Origin: Panicum virgatum
Lineage: Eukaryota; Streptophyta; Magnoliopsida; Poales; Poaceae
Direction: 5' to 3'
Length of the DNA: 64,000 nt
NCBI RefSeq assembly: GCF_016808335.1
Contig: NC_053146.1
Span: 24,546,637-24,610,636 of the forward strand
The translations under genes were made by a program, and so were the position numbers. The notes under the pieces are model-generated. The model saw only the letters and a program-made list of their open reading frames with translations, searched no databases and had not been told where the DNA came from. Shown here one piece after another: positions 19,844-31,238 of this stretch (the stretch's first letter is position 1; the number at the start of each line of letters is the position of its first letter).

Positions 19844-22074
19844 GGATATATATAAAGGATATAAAGTGGCTAGGATAGTCCTTATAGGCATACAATATTA
19901 AAATGCAGTATGAAATTGTATTTAAAAGTGATAGGTGGTGTTCATGTTACACTTGCCTTCCTCAAAGTTCTCCTGCTGCTCAAACTACTGTGAAGACGGT
20001 GGCGGCTCCTGGTACTGGTACTCCTCCAACTGATCAACGTCTACTCATGATCGCAACGCAAAAACAAGTCCAGCATATACACGTACATGCAAACAAAAGC
20101 AAACTCTAAGAAACAGCACATCATTACATAAAAACAGTAAACAAAACTGAGCTAGAACTATTCTACGCGTCACAACGATCGCGTGGACATAAAGAACACC
20201 TAAAACGGAGCTAGAACGCGAAAACTAGAGCTAAAACAAGGTCCAGGGGCTAAACTGTGAGAAAAACTGAACTTCCAGGGATCAGCGCATAAAACACAGG
20301 GACCTAAATGTAATTAAAGGATAGACACAGGGTTTAGACTGCAAAACCTCACGTCCAGGGATGGCGGGCATGATTTTACGGAAGCTCAGGGTCTAAAACG
20401 TAAAAAAAGGGCAAAACTGTAAATACTTTTGAACTGGACGGACTGCGGGTTGATTACAGAAAATGCAGGGGTTCTTTTGCAAAAGGGGCTGGCGCTGAAC
20501 GTTATCTGCCTGAGTTGACTTGAGCTGGATCTGTTTTGGGCCGTTCGATCTGGATCGCGCGGCCAGGAAAGGTTGGGTGCGGGAGCGGCGGCGGAAGCAC
20601 TAGCGCGTGGCGGCGCACGGCAGCGGGTCGCCGGAGTTTGCCAATCCGGCGCTCCAGGGCTCGGTTCGGCCTGTGGTTTGGTCGTGGGTGGAGTACGCGA
20701 CATGCGTAATCCACCTGGGGGGTTAGTGGGGTTCTGTAGGGCTTGGAACGGTGAGCGCCATGGTGGTGGCGGGTCTGCGCGGCAGGACATCGCCGGCGAG
20801 CGGTGCCAGGGCTCCTAGGGTGCGCAACAAGCGAAAACGTCTAGCGCAAAAGGACGGTGGGGGCTTGGGGGTGCTTACCGTGCACTGGGTCGGTCGGAGG
20901 GTTGTTGCAGGGAGGCCGGCGACGAGGTTGCACGGCGGCGTGCAGGCGGAGCTCGGACGGAGCTCGAGGAGGAGGCGATGTGGTGGAGCTCCAAGCCTGC
21001 TGATCCACCCAATCGATCCGTGCGGGTCCTGTGGAGGTGCAGAGGGGGTGAGGAAGGTCCAGGGATTGCCGGCATCCAGGAATCACATGGCGGACAGAGA
21101 GCTCACTGGAGTTGGTCCTGAGCGATTCTGGCAGCTACAGGGGATGGGGATCGGAATTGGAGCTTCGGGAGGCTACGTGGTGTCGAGTCGAAACCGGACA
21201 GTGGCTGGTGGGGACGGTGTGGCGGGCTATGCGAAGGTGGTGGAACTAGGGCGCGGGAGCGGTGGTATGGCGACGGTAGGGCACGGGGAGGCTGCGGAGG
21301 ACTAAATAAAGGAAGACCAAAGCATCTTGGGCGTGCGTGCCCGGTGAGAGTGCGGCGGCATTCACAGCGAGCTCCGCGCGGGAGAATCGGATCACGCAAC
21401 AGATCGGCGTGATCCCGGACTCAGGGGATGGTGCTTCTAGAAGGTCGGGTACGATAGGAGTCTGGCAAGTGGGCCACGCGGTGGGGCGGTCCACATCGCA
21501 GAGACGGAGCGAGCGGTTTGCAGTCTCGTGCGGGCAGAGGAGTTCGGACGCGGAGAGGAAGAAAGCAAGGGAAGGAGAAAGCGCCGACAACTGGGCCCGG
21601 GACGTCAGCGGTAGCACGAGAAAGGAAAGGCGCGGTGTCCATGCACGGGGCGGGCGAGGCTGACAGGTGCGCCGGCGTGCGGGGTTAGGGAGAGAGGGTG
21701 ACGCGGCTGGGCCGCTGGGCTGGCGCGCCGTGCGGGTAGAGCGGGAGCGAGCTGCGCGCGAGCTGGGCCGGAGCGAAAGGAGGGGAGGTCGGACTGGGCC
21801 GTGGGAAGGGAAGAGGGGGAACTGGGCCGGGTTTTTGGGTTGGAGAGAAAGGAGGGGAGGTCCAAACTACACCCAAATCTATTTGAATTCAAACCACACT
21901 CAATCAAATAAAATTATGCAGCACATTAATGCACAACATGTTGACCTAAGAAAAATTTTATTTACTTGTGAAACAAAATTAGATTAAATGCAAGACTAAT
22001 CATAATAAACCTTAGAAAATTAAATAAAGCCAATTAAATTTATTAAATACTGAAATTTAAATTAGAGTGTTACA
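19844..22074 (-). repeat. Element B 3' LTR, left-truncated
   Basis: It matches the B 5' LTR from about 54806 onward; roughly the first 1.2 kb is missing at the filler junction. It ends GAGTGTTACA next to the polypurine tract. A conserved 5' splice site is at 20878 with the CCTTTTGCGCTAG motif at 20841-20853. The acidic exon of the small LTR frame lies near 19966-20040 and contains an in-frame stop. Confidence 0.85.
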
Positions 22075-22112
22075 AACCCTACACCCTTATAGGAATCTCG
22101 TCCCCGAGATTC
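22075..22112 (-). other. Element B polypurine tract with adjacent hairpin
   Basis: On the minus strand GAATCTCG, loop GGGA and CGAGATTC (22093-22112) form an 8-bp perfect stem ahead of the purine tract. The outermost pair is G:C where A, C and E have A:T, so both sides changed together. Confidence 0.7.
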
Positions 22113-22136
22113 AGCTGGACTGGCTAGCAAAGAGAT

Positions 22137-23229
22137 CTAGATATTTCTCAACTCATCTTCTCGCTCCCATGTAGCCTCAGCTTCGCTGTGATGACTCCAC
22201 TGAACTCTGCACATCTTGATGCGCTTGTTCCGTGTAACCCTCTCCGATGTCCTCAGAATCTTCACCGGATGCTCAGTATAGGTCAGATCTTCCTGCACAT
22301 CTAACCCATCCAGTGGTGCCTGCTCCTCAGGTACTCGTAGACACTTCTTCAACTGAGAAATATGGAAGACATCATTCACTCCAGAGAGACTGGTAGGCAA
22401 CTCCAGGTGATAAGCAACTTCGCCTTTCCTCTCTAGCACCTTGAATGGACCAATATACCGAGGTGCTACCTTCCCCTTGACGTTGAATCTGCAGACAACT
22501 CGCATCGGGGACACCTTCAGATATACATAATCATCAACACTGAAGGTCAGGTCCCTCCGTTTGCCATCTGCATAGCTCTTCTGCCTAGTCTGTGCAATCC
22601 TCAGATTCTCCCGCACAGTCTGTACCATCTACTCTGCATCTTCTATAATGTTAGGGCCAAAGAGCTGCTTCTCACCAATCTAATCCCAAAAAAGAGGAGT
22701 CCTGCACTTTCTGCCATACAATGCCTCAAAGGGGGACTTCTTCAGACTGGCCTGGTAGCTGTTGTTGTAGGAAAACTCAGCATACGACAGGTACTTATCC
22801 CAACTGGTACCATACTGAATAGCACAAGCTCTCAGCATATCCTCCAACACCTGGTTGGTTCTCTCTGTCTGCCCATCTGTCTGGGGATGATAGGCGGTAC
22901 TGAAGCGCAGCTTCATATCCAACGAATCATGGAGCTGCTCCCAGAACCGTGAAGTGAACTGAGATCCTCTGTCAGATATGATCTTCTTGGGCACACCATG
23001 CAAACAGACAATCCGGGAGATGTACAACTCTGCAAGTCTGGCACCGGAGTAAGTAGTGTTCACCGGAATGAAGTGAGCAACCTTCGTCAAACGATCCACT
23101 ACTACACATATGGAGTTGTACCCTTTCTGAGTACGAGGCAACCCAACAATGAAGTCCATAGTGATCTCCTCCCATTTCCACTCTAGAATCTTCAATGGCT
23201 GTAACAGACCTGCTGGCCTCTGATGCTCA
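22137..23229 (-). pseudogene. Element B pol remnant: integrase core and chromodomain
   Basis: Minus-strand segments 22680-23195 and 22137-22628 encode the integrase catalytic core ([26 protein letters not shown]) and a chromodomain (YTEHPVKIL...[17 protein letters not shown]). They are separated by in-frame stops near 22630 and 22681. The C-terminus is cut short: a stop follows DELRNI where the intact elements read on to DLF..QPS. The 5' side is interrupted by the hAT element. Confidence 0.85.
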
Positions 23230-23237
23230 GCCTTGAC

Positions 23238-23822
23238 TAGGGTTAACGTATCCGACCGCTAACCGGTAACCGCCGGCCACCGGTTCCGGTTTACCGGACC
23301 GGTTTGCCCGGTTACCGGTAGAAACCGGTCAAATTCAAATTTGAATTCAAAAAACTCAGTTCAACCGGTTCGTACCTGTATACCGGTCGGTTAGACCGGT
23401 TTACCGGCCGGTTTGAATTCAAATCCAAATTTAAAATCGCATGTGTAACCGTTTTGGACCGGTATACCGGCCGGTTAGACCGGTTTACCGTCCAGTTTGA
23501 CCGGTTTACCGGCCGGTTAGACCGGTTTATCAGGTGGGCCTTAATGGGCCGTCTCATTTTTTTCTTTTTCTTTTTTGTTTTAACTTTAAATTCCTGAAAA
23601 GTATGTTAAACGAATGAATTTTGGAGAAAATTTGACACCATTAGATTCGTTGCACCTTGAAGTATTTTTAGGAATTTTTTGGGATTTTTTCATTTTTTTG
23701 AATTCAAATTTAAATTTTGAATTTGGACCGGTTTCATACCAGACCGAACCGGAACCGGACCGGGCCGGTTTGACCGGTAACCGGTCAAACCGGACCGGTT
23801 ACCGACGGTTCGGTTAACCCTG
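23238..23822. mobile_element. 585-bp non-autonomous hAT element (MITE-like)
   Basis: It is flanked by the 8-bp target duplication GCCTTGAC (23230-23237 and 23823-23830), the hAT hallmark. Terminal inverted repeats are TAGGGTTAAC and, read from the other end, CAGGGTTAAC. Both flanks are packed with ACCGGT/CCGGTTTACCGG subterminal motifs. The middle is AT-rich and non-coding. Removing it and one duplication restores continuity of the element B integrase region. The orientation is arbitrary. Confidence 0.88.
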
Positions 23823-23830
23823 GCCTTGAC

Positions 23831-24029
23831 ACGCTGACAGGTGTCGCAAATAGCCACGTACTCTGCAACGGAACGCTTCATCCCATACCACCAGAATCGT
23901 TCCTCAAGATCATAGTACATCTTGGTACTGCCCGGATGAATAGAGTATGTTGTATCATGAGCCTCACTCAAGATCAATTTCCTAAGATCCTTCACATCTG
24001 GCACACAAATCCGGTTCTTGTACCACAAG
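23831..24029 (-). pseudogene. Element B pol remnant: integrase zinc region
   Basis: The minus-strand translation includes [37 protein letters not shown] and CDTCQRVKA, the HHCC region of Ty3/gypsy integrase. The segment is contiguous with B pol at 49816 once element C and one ACAAG copy are removed. Confidence 0.85.
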
Positions 24030-24995
24030 TGTAACACCCTAATTTAAATTTCAGCATTTTTTAATAAATTTATTTGGCTTTATTTAAATTTCTAAGGTTT
24101 ATTGTGTTTAGTATGGCATTTAATTCAATTTTGTTCCTTAAGTAATTAAAATTTTGTCTAAGGTTAAAACTTTGGTGTTGCATTCATGCTGGTGCATAAT
24201 TTTAATTATTTGAGTGTGGTTTGATTTCAAACTTTGATTTGAATTCAAATTTGTTTGAGTTAGAAATAGGAAAAGAAATAGAAGAAGTAATAGAAAAGAA
24301 ACCCAGCCCAAACCCAAAACAAGAAACCCAAAACCCATTCCCGGCCCGACCTCAGGCAGCCCAGCCCGCACCCACCTTTCCAGCGGACCCATTTTCCTCC
24401 TTTTCCCCGGCCGGCCCATCCTCCTCTTTTCCTTTTCCCTGTGCCGGCCCAGCGCCCCCTCTCGGCCCAGTCCCGCGTCGCGCACGGCCTGCTCACCCCG
24501 CACTCGCTCGGGCCCGCCTGCCAGCGCCCGCGGCCTACGCAGCTCGCCCCAGCGCGTCGCCCGCTCACGCGCCCCCTCTCCCACCGACGGCCCGGGCCCG
24601 CGCGTCAGTCCTTTCTCCCCCGCGCAACCACCCGCCCGTGATCTCCGGCGAAGACCCCGCGCGCTCAACGGAAACCGCCGCGATCTCCGCCGTGGCTCCG
24701 CCAAGCACGCACCCCCCAGGATCCCCGCCGGCCCTTATTTAGCACCCCACGACCCCCCTGCGCCTCTCCCAATCCAACAGAGCGCCGCCCCACGAACCCT
24801 AGCGCCGCCTCCATCCCGCTCTACTCGCTCCGCCGCGCAGAGCCCTCAGCGCCGCCGCGGCCACGCCACACCGCTGCGCCACCAACTCCGCAAGACCCCG
24901 CAACAACTCCGCCATGCCACCAGGAGCTTTCCCCAAGCCCGCTTGCCCCGAATCCGCCCCTGCCACGGCCGGAATTTCGACCCGCATCATCGCCG

Positions 24996-25070
24996 GTGAG
25001 TTGCGCCACCGCTGGTTTCCTCGCCGCCGTTGACGTTCATGCCCTCCCTGACCCCGTTCCACTTCTGCAG
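24996..25070 (+). other. Intron-like segment in the element C LTR core (75 bp)
   Basis: GCCG|GTGAGTTGCG at the left and TTCTGCAG|CATC at the right make a canonical short plant intron. A similar 77-bp segment occurs at 429-505 in the left-edge LTR fragment. It lies downstream of the presumed transcription start. Confidence 0.4.
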
Positions 25071-26090
25071 CATCTAGGCACTTTGATTCGAGGGGATCCA
25101 AGCCCAGAGGAGCCCAGCGCCGCTCGGACCGCGAAGCTCCACCCGCGTCCGCTGCCGGACCTCGCCACCGGTGCCACCTGCGTCACGCCCCACCCGGACC
25201 AACCCTTGGTAAGCAACCCAAGCCCCGCCATCCCTTTTGCGCTAGATGGGTTTGCCCTTGGCGCACCGTAGGGGCCAGACCACGTTAACCCCGGCGAACT
25301 CCGTGGCCGTCGAGCCGCCCTCGCCGTCGAGGAACCCCAGCCGAGCCTCCCCGAGCTCCGTTTAGAGCCCAGGTGGACTACACGTGCCCTGTAGGTCACC
25401 CCAGACCCAAGAACGGGTTGATTTGACCCCCGGACGGCCACGTTTGGCCAGGTCCGGCGAGCTCTCGCGCAGCGCCGCCGCGGAGCTTGGTCTCCAGCGG
25501 TTTGCGCCGCCGCCCCGTGCGCCCAAAACCCCCAGCCGCCCGATCTCGGATGAATGGCCACGATTAGATCCCGAGGACCTTAGATCTAAACCGTTAGATC
25601 CAGATCCAACGGCCTGGAATCAAAGATACCGGTTCGGGCTGGCGTTTTTGTTAAAGAGTCCCTGATCTCTTTGCTAATCAACCCGCGGTCCAGCCTTAGT
25701 CAAAAGTATTTACATTAAGGTCCGCTTTTTAGCACTTAACACCCTGAGCTTTTTAATAATCTAACCCGCAGTCCAGAGCTGTAGTTTTTGCACATTAGAC
25801 CCTGGATCTATAGTTTAATTACGTTTAGACCCTCGGTTTTTGCAGAAAACCCCCTGAAACTTAGTTTTTATCGCAGATAAGCCCCTGAACCTTGTTTTTG
25901 GCCTAGAATACGCGTTTTAGCTCCGTTTTTAGCGTTCTTTATGTCCACGCGATCGTTGTAACGTGTAGAATAGTTTTAGAGTAGTTTAAGGTGCTGTTTT
26001 TATGTATTGATGTACTGTTTCTTAGTTTTTGTGAGTATTTGCTTGTATGCTTATTATTGTGCATTGTTTTGGCCATGTGTTCGTGAGTAG

Positions 26091-26185
26091 ACGTTGATCC
26101 ATCTGAGGAGCCCCAGTACCAGTACCAGGAGCAACTGTCTTCGGAGCAGTTTGAGCAGCAGCCAGAGCAGTACGAGGACTTCTAG
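26091..26185 (+). CDS. Candidate acidic LTR reading frame of element C, continuous form
   Basis: After GTGAGTAG the frame reads VDPSEEPQYQYQEQ... and ends EQYEDF with a stop. It is equivalent to the two-exon frame of A, B and E, but the middle (intron plus about 17 codons) is missing between copies of TACGAGGA. No start codon is present, so any translation would depend on an upstream exon. No function is recognised. Confidence 0.25.
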
Positions 26186-26293
26186 GTGTTCGTCTCCCAG
26201 TCGACGTCCCTGTGGCGCCCTGCTCAGCTTCAAAGAGCTTTATTCGTATTTTGTACTTTGTTTCCGCTGTATCAGACATTTTGTCATTATTGT

Positions 26294-26299
26294 AATAAA
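26294..26299 (+). terminator. Candidate polyadenylation signal of element C LTR
   Basis: AATAAA lies within a T-rich stretch with an upstream TGTA, about 150 bp before the LTR end. The same AATAAATAAC context is conserved in A, B and E LTRs on their sense strands. It would give a short U5 and a long R. Confidence 0.5.
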
Positions 26300-26444
26300 T
26301 AACATTCGTATTTCAATTTATTATGTCTTATTCGTGATATGTGCTGTGATATACTGTTCATTCTGTTGTATATACGTGTGACTTGATCCTGGCACGTATA
26401 TGATTGCTCGGTTTATGTTCTTTTATAAACCGGGTGTTACAGAG

Positions 26445-26457
26445 TGGTATCAGAGCC
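26445..26457 (+). other. Element C primer-binding site, initiator Met tRNA
   Basis: TGGTATCAGAGCC lies three bases after the LTR end. Confidence 0.95.
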
Positions 26458-27011
26458 GTATCGACTGTAGGACGAAGCCTAGATAGAACTGGTCGAGTTT
26501 TAGGACTTCTTCTCACCAATCCTTGCCTGCTGAAACTATTTACTATTATACCCCTTGACTTCTTTGACTTTTACCCATCTTGCCTTGATTTCTCTCTGTA
26601 AAGAATAGTTTTCGTAGATTTGGCCTGAATCAGTCATCTGACCACTATGAGTATTAGTTAGGTGACCCTTTTATAATAATACGATAGCACGTTCTGCGAC
26701 GCGTTGTGTTAGTCGAGTCGTAATGCTAAACTCGGCTAAGTTGTGAAAATTGTCTGCTTGTTATTATGCTACATGTTTGATTTGGATTTTTGAATGATTG
26801 CATAGCTTAGTAGTTTAAATTTGTTTAGAGAAAATTACTCTCATGTTAAAGTTAACTAATTAATAAAATGAGTTAGATCGTTGGGGGTAAAACAGTCCAC
26901 TCTATCCTGTCTACTTTATCATGTCCGAGTCTTTTCCGCAAAGAGTTATCATATCCATCTTAATTTATTCCTGCAATATCCTTACTCGTGAAATCTTTTG
27001 TCCAAAATCAG
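26458..27011 (+). other. Element C untranslated leader
   Basis: Non-coding, about 550 bp, homologous to the leaders of A and B. It ends AAAATCAG directly before the gag ATG. Confidence 0.7.
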
Positions 27012-27527
27012 ATGGTGAACACCAGGCGTGGTTCTGACCAGCAGGGGCAGAACAACCAGGGTCAGAACACCCAGGGGACCGGGATCCCGATGCCGCCGCC
27101 TTTGACTCCGGAGCAGTACTTCCAGCTCCAGATGCAGATGATGGCTACCCTGAACAACACTGTTCAGGCTCTTCAGCAGGCTCACACTCAGCCTCCGCCT
27201 CCTCCACCGCCGCAACCTCGCGACAGGCGTGCTGAGTTCCTGAGGGGTCACCCGCCGACATTTTCTCACACGTCCGACCCTCTTCAGGCTGACGACTGGC
27301 TCCGTGTAGTGGAGCGTCAGCTGGACATCGCCCAGTGCGATGATCGGGAGAGAGTTCTGTACGCAGCAGGACAGCTGCGAGGGGCAGCTTTGGACTGGTG
27401 GGAGTCCAACCCAGTTCACGACCGCGAGTCTCTTACTTGGCTCCAGTTCAGGGAACGTTTCCGCAGCCACAACGTCCCCGCGGGCGTTATGAAGATGAAG
27501 CAGAAGGAGTTCCTTGCACTGAAGCAG
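27012..27527 (+). CDS. gag: Element C Gag, exon 1
   Basis: 172 codons start at ATG 27012 (MVNTRRGSDQQGQ...), equivalent to the A start; an upstream in-frame Met at 26988 is not conserved in A. It contains the same capsid core as A (RRAEFLRGHPPTFSH, WLRVVERQLD, LDWWES). It ends at LALKQ, directly before the intron donor GTAACC. Confidence 0.9.
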
Positions 27528-27637
27528 GTAACCTTAAATATAATCATTCAGCGGTTTCTTTTGAGCTAATGCCCCTTGTTCTATCCTTATGAATCTTGAG
27601 TTAATCTTTCGATATCTATCTATCTTTGTCAATTCAG
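27528..27637 (+). other. Spliceosomal-type intron within gag of element C (110 bp)
   Basis: It begins GTAACC and ends TTCAG. It is the same length and position as in element A. Removal continues the frame as LALKQ-GTMSV. Confidence 0.8.
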
Positions 27638-30600
27638 GGGACTATGTCGGTTACGGAGTATCGTGATCGCTTTCTTCAGCTGGCTCGCTACGCCCCTACC
27701 GATGTTGCGGATGACCGCAAGAAGCAGGAGCACTTCATGGAGGGTCTTGAGGACTACCTCCAGTACGCGCTGCTCAACCTCCGCTTCGACGACTTCAACC
27801 ATCTGGTTGACAGCGCGCTCAACACTGAGCGCAAGCACCTGGAGATGGAGGACAAGAAGAGGAAGGTTGTCCCCGTTGCTTCCGGCAGCAACACTCGTCC
27901 ACGCCTCCAGCCGCCCCAGCAGTACCAGCAGCAGTACCGGCCTCCTCAGCAGTACCAGCAGAGGCCACCGCAGCAGTACCCGCCTCGACAGCAGCAGGCA
28001 GGTCAGGGCCAGAGGTTACCGGCACCTCCGGCTCGTACTGCTCTACCAGCTCCACCGGCACCGCAGGCTCCACGTCCGGCAGCTCCTACCATACAGCAGA
28101 CTCAGGGACCTCCTCGCACCTGCTTTCATTGCGGCCAGCCGGGGCACTACGCCAACGCTTGCCCCCGGAAGGCGCAGCCGGGACAGCAGGGGCGCCCAGC
28201 TCAGCCCAGGGCGCCACTTCAGGGCAGAGTGAACCACGTGACGGCCGAGTCAGCGGCCGAGGCTCCCAACGTGGTTATTGGTACGTTCATGGTTAATTCA
28301 TATCCAGCTACAGTGCTTTTTGATACTGGTGCTACGCATTCCTTCATTACTCAGTCTTTTGTCGAGCATCATGGTATTCATACTAGCACATTAAAGAGGT
28401 GCCTGTTAGTATCTTCACCGGGAGGACAGTTGAGGTCTCACACTTACTGCCCGAGGGTCAGTGTCTCTTTGAGGGGAGTAGAGTTCTGTACTGATCTGAT
28501 GGTGCTAGACACCAAGGGCATTGATGTCATTCTGGGAATGGAGACTCTGGCCAAGTGGGGAGTCCGGATAGATTGTGCTCAGAGGACAGTCTTGTTATCA
28601 GCTTCCAGTGGCCAAGAGGTTGTTATCAGTGCAGTAGAGCCTTCTGGATTTCTTCATCAGATGGAGGCTAGACCCACGGACGGTATTCGCATGGTGTCTG
28701 AATTCCCGGATGTCTTTCCGGATGATCTGCCAGGTATGCCGCCTGAACGCGCCATTGAGTTTTGTATTGATCTCTTGCCTGGCACAGCTCCTATTGCGAA
28801 GCGGCCCTACCGTATGGCACCTATAGAGCATGAAGAGGTTAAGAATACTATTGATGAGTTGCTAGCCAAGGGCTATATCCGTCGCAGCTTCTCTCCTTGG
28901 GCTTTTCCATTATTGCTGGTAGATAAGAAGGATGGCTCGAAGAGGATGTGTGTGGATTATCGGGAGCTGAATGCAGTTACTATCAAGAACAAGCATCCAC
29001 TGCCCCGTATTGAGGATCTCTTTGATTTGCTTCGAGGTGCTCATATATTCTCGAAGATTGATCTTCGTTCGGGTTATTTTCAGCTGAGGATCCGTCCTGG
29101 GGATATTCCGAAGATGGCATTCACTTGCAAGTACGGGCTATATGAGTATACAGTCATGTCCTTCGGCTTGACTAATGCCCCGGCTTTCTTCATGCATCTG
29201 ATGAACATGGTCTTCATGGATTATCTGGATGTCTTCGTGGTGATTTTCATTGATGATATTCTGATCTTCTCCAAGACAGAAGAAGAGCATGAGGAGCATC
29301 TGAGACTCGTGTTGCAGAGATTGAGAGAGCATCAGCTGTATGCCAAGTTCAGCAAGTGCGAGTTCTGGATTGACGAGGTTCCATTCCTCGGTCATGTTAT
29401 CTCTCAGGGAGGCATTGCTGTTGATCCGAGCAAGGTAAAGGATGTGCTAGAGTGGGAGACACCGCAGACAGTAAAGGAAGTCAGGTCTTTCTTGGGCTTA
29501 GCTGGATATTATCGGAGGTTCATTGAGAATTTCTCCAAGATCGCGAAGCCTTTGACTTCTTTGCTGGAGAAAAATGTGGCTTTCGTGTGGACTGATGAGC
29601 GTCAGAGGGCCTTTGATGAGCTGAAGAAAAGGTTGACTACGGCGCCAGTCCTGACTCTACCAGACCAGACGAAGAGGTTCACGGTGTATTGTGATGCTTC
29701 GAAGGATGGTCTTGGGTGTGTTCTGATGCAGGAGGGCAGAGTGATTGCTTATGCTTCACGGCAGTTACGTCGGCATGAGCTGAATTATCCTACTCATGAT
29801 CTTGAGTTAGCCGCAGTTGTGCATGCTCTGAAGATTTGGAGGCATTACTTGTATGGGCAGCGGTGTGATATCTACACTGATCACAAGAGCCTCAAGTACA
29901 TTTTCACGCAGAATGAGCTGAACATGCGGCAGAGAAGATGGCTAGAGTTAGTCAAGGATTATGACCTGGAGATACACTATCATCCAGGCAAGGCCAATGT
30001 TGTAGCAGATGCTCTGAGCAGAAGAAGTTATGTCAACATGGCCGTGGCTTTCCAGATGCCTCCAGAGTTATGCGAGGAGTTTGAGCAGTTGAGTCTGGGC
30101 TTCTTGCATCATACCTCCAGTGCAGCATTTGAGGCAGTACCGACTCTAGAGTCCGAGATCAGGCAGCATCAGAAAGATGATGAGAAGCTGCAGGAGATTC
30201 GTGAGTTGCTGAAGAAGGGCAAGGCTCCTCATTTCAGAGAGGATGATCAGGGTACCTTGTGGTACAAGAACCGGATATGTGTGCCAGATGTGAAGGATCT
30301 CCGGAAGTTGATTCTGAGTGAGGCCCATGATACAGCTTACTCTATTCATCCGGGCAGCACGAAGATGTATTATGATCTGAAGGAACGTTTCTGGTGGTAT
30401 GGGATGAAGCGTTCAGTGGCAGAGTACGTGGCTATTTGTGACACTTGTCAGCGTGTCAAGGCTGAGCATCAGAGGCCAGCAGGTCTATTGCAGCCTTTGA
30501 AGATTCCAGAGTGGAAATGGGAGGAAATCACTATGGACTTCATTGTTGGATTGCCTCGTACTCAGAAAGGGTACAACTCCATTTGGGTAGTAGTGGATCG

Positions 30601-31238
30601 ATTGACGAAGGTTGCTCACTTCATTCCAGTGAACACTACTTACTCCGGTGCTAGACTTGCAGAGTTGTACATCTCTCGGATTGTCTGCTTGCATGGTGTG
30701 CCCAAGAAGATCATATCTGACAGAGGGTCTCAGTTCACTTCTCGATTCTGGGAGCAGCTCCATGATTCATTGGATACGAAGCTGCGTTTCAGTACAGCTT
30801 ATCACCCTCAGACAGATGGGCAGACAGAGAGAACCAACCAAGTGTTGGAGGATATGCTGAGAGCTTGTGCCATTCAGTACGGTACTAGTTGGGATAAGTG
30901 CCTGTCATATGCTGAGTTCTCATATAACAACAGCTATCAGGCCAGTCTGAAGAAGTCTCCCTTTGAGGCATTGTATGGCAGAAAGTGCAGGACTCCTCTC
31001 TATTGGGATCAGATTGGTGAGAGACAGCTCTTTGGCCCTGAGATCATAGATGATGCAGAGCAGATGGTTCAGGCTGTGCGAGAAAATCTGAGGATTGCAC
31101 AGAGCAGACAGAAGAGCTATGCTGATGGCAAGCGGAGGGACCTGACCTTCAGTGTTGGTGATTATGTGTACCTGAAGGTGTCTCCGATGAGAGGAATCCG
31201 CAGATTTAATGTCAAGGGGAAGTTAGCACCTCGGTATG
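27638..31238 (+). pseudogene. gag-pol: Element C Gag-Pol exon 2, interrupted by element D
   Basis: The frame is open from the Gag C-terminus through the zinc knuckle [14 protein letters not shown], protease DTGATHSF, reverse transcriptase (FIDDILIF), RNase H (YCDASKDG) and the integrase core to LAPRYV, where element D begins. The remaining part lies at 47018-47364. With the intron removed and D excised the coding length would be 1487 codons, close to A. The sole visible defect is the insertion, so this copy was probably functional when D landed. Confidence 0.93.

Larger units (their letters stand above)
24030..26441 (+). repeat. Element C 5' LTR (2412 bp)
   Basis: It starts TGTAACACCC and ends GGGTGTTACA. 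U3 is AT-rich, then comes a TTATTTAG box at 24735-24742, a GC-rich core with a 75-bp GT-AG intron-like segment (24996-25070), and a second donor at 25209 followed by CTTTTGCGCTAG. It is about 0.93 kb shorter than the A LTR. It lacks the segment that A, B and E carry as a candidate GC-AG intron. Confidence 0.95.

Noticed and set aside
20751..21305. 184-codon ORF in the B LTR and its counterpart at 55703
   Set aside because: It lies in a GC-rich LTR core on the strand opposite to the element and is disrupted between the two LTR copies.
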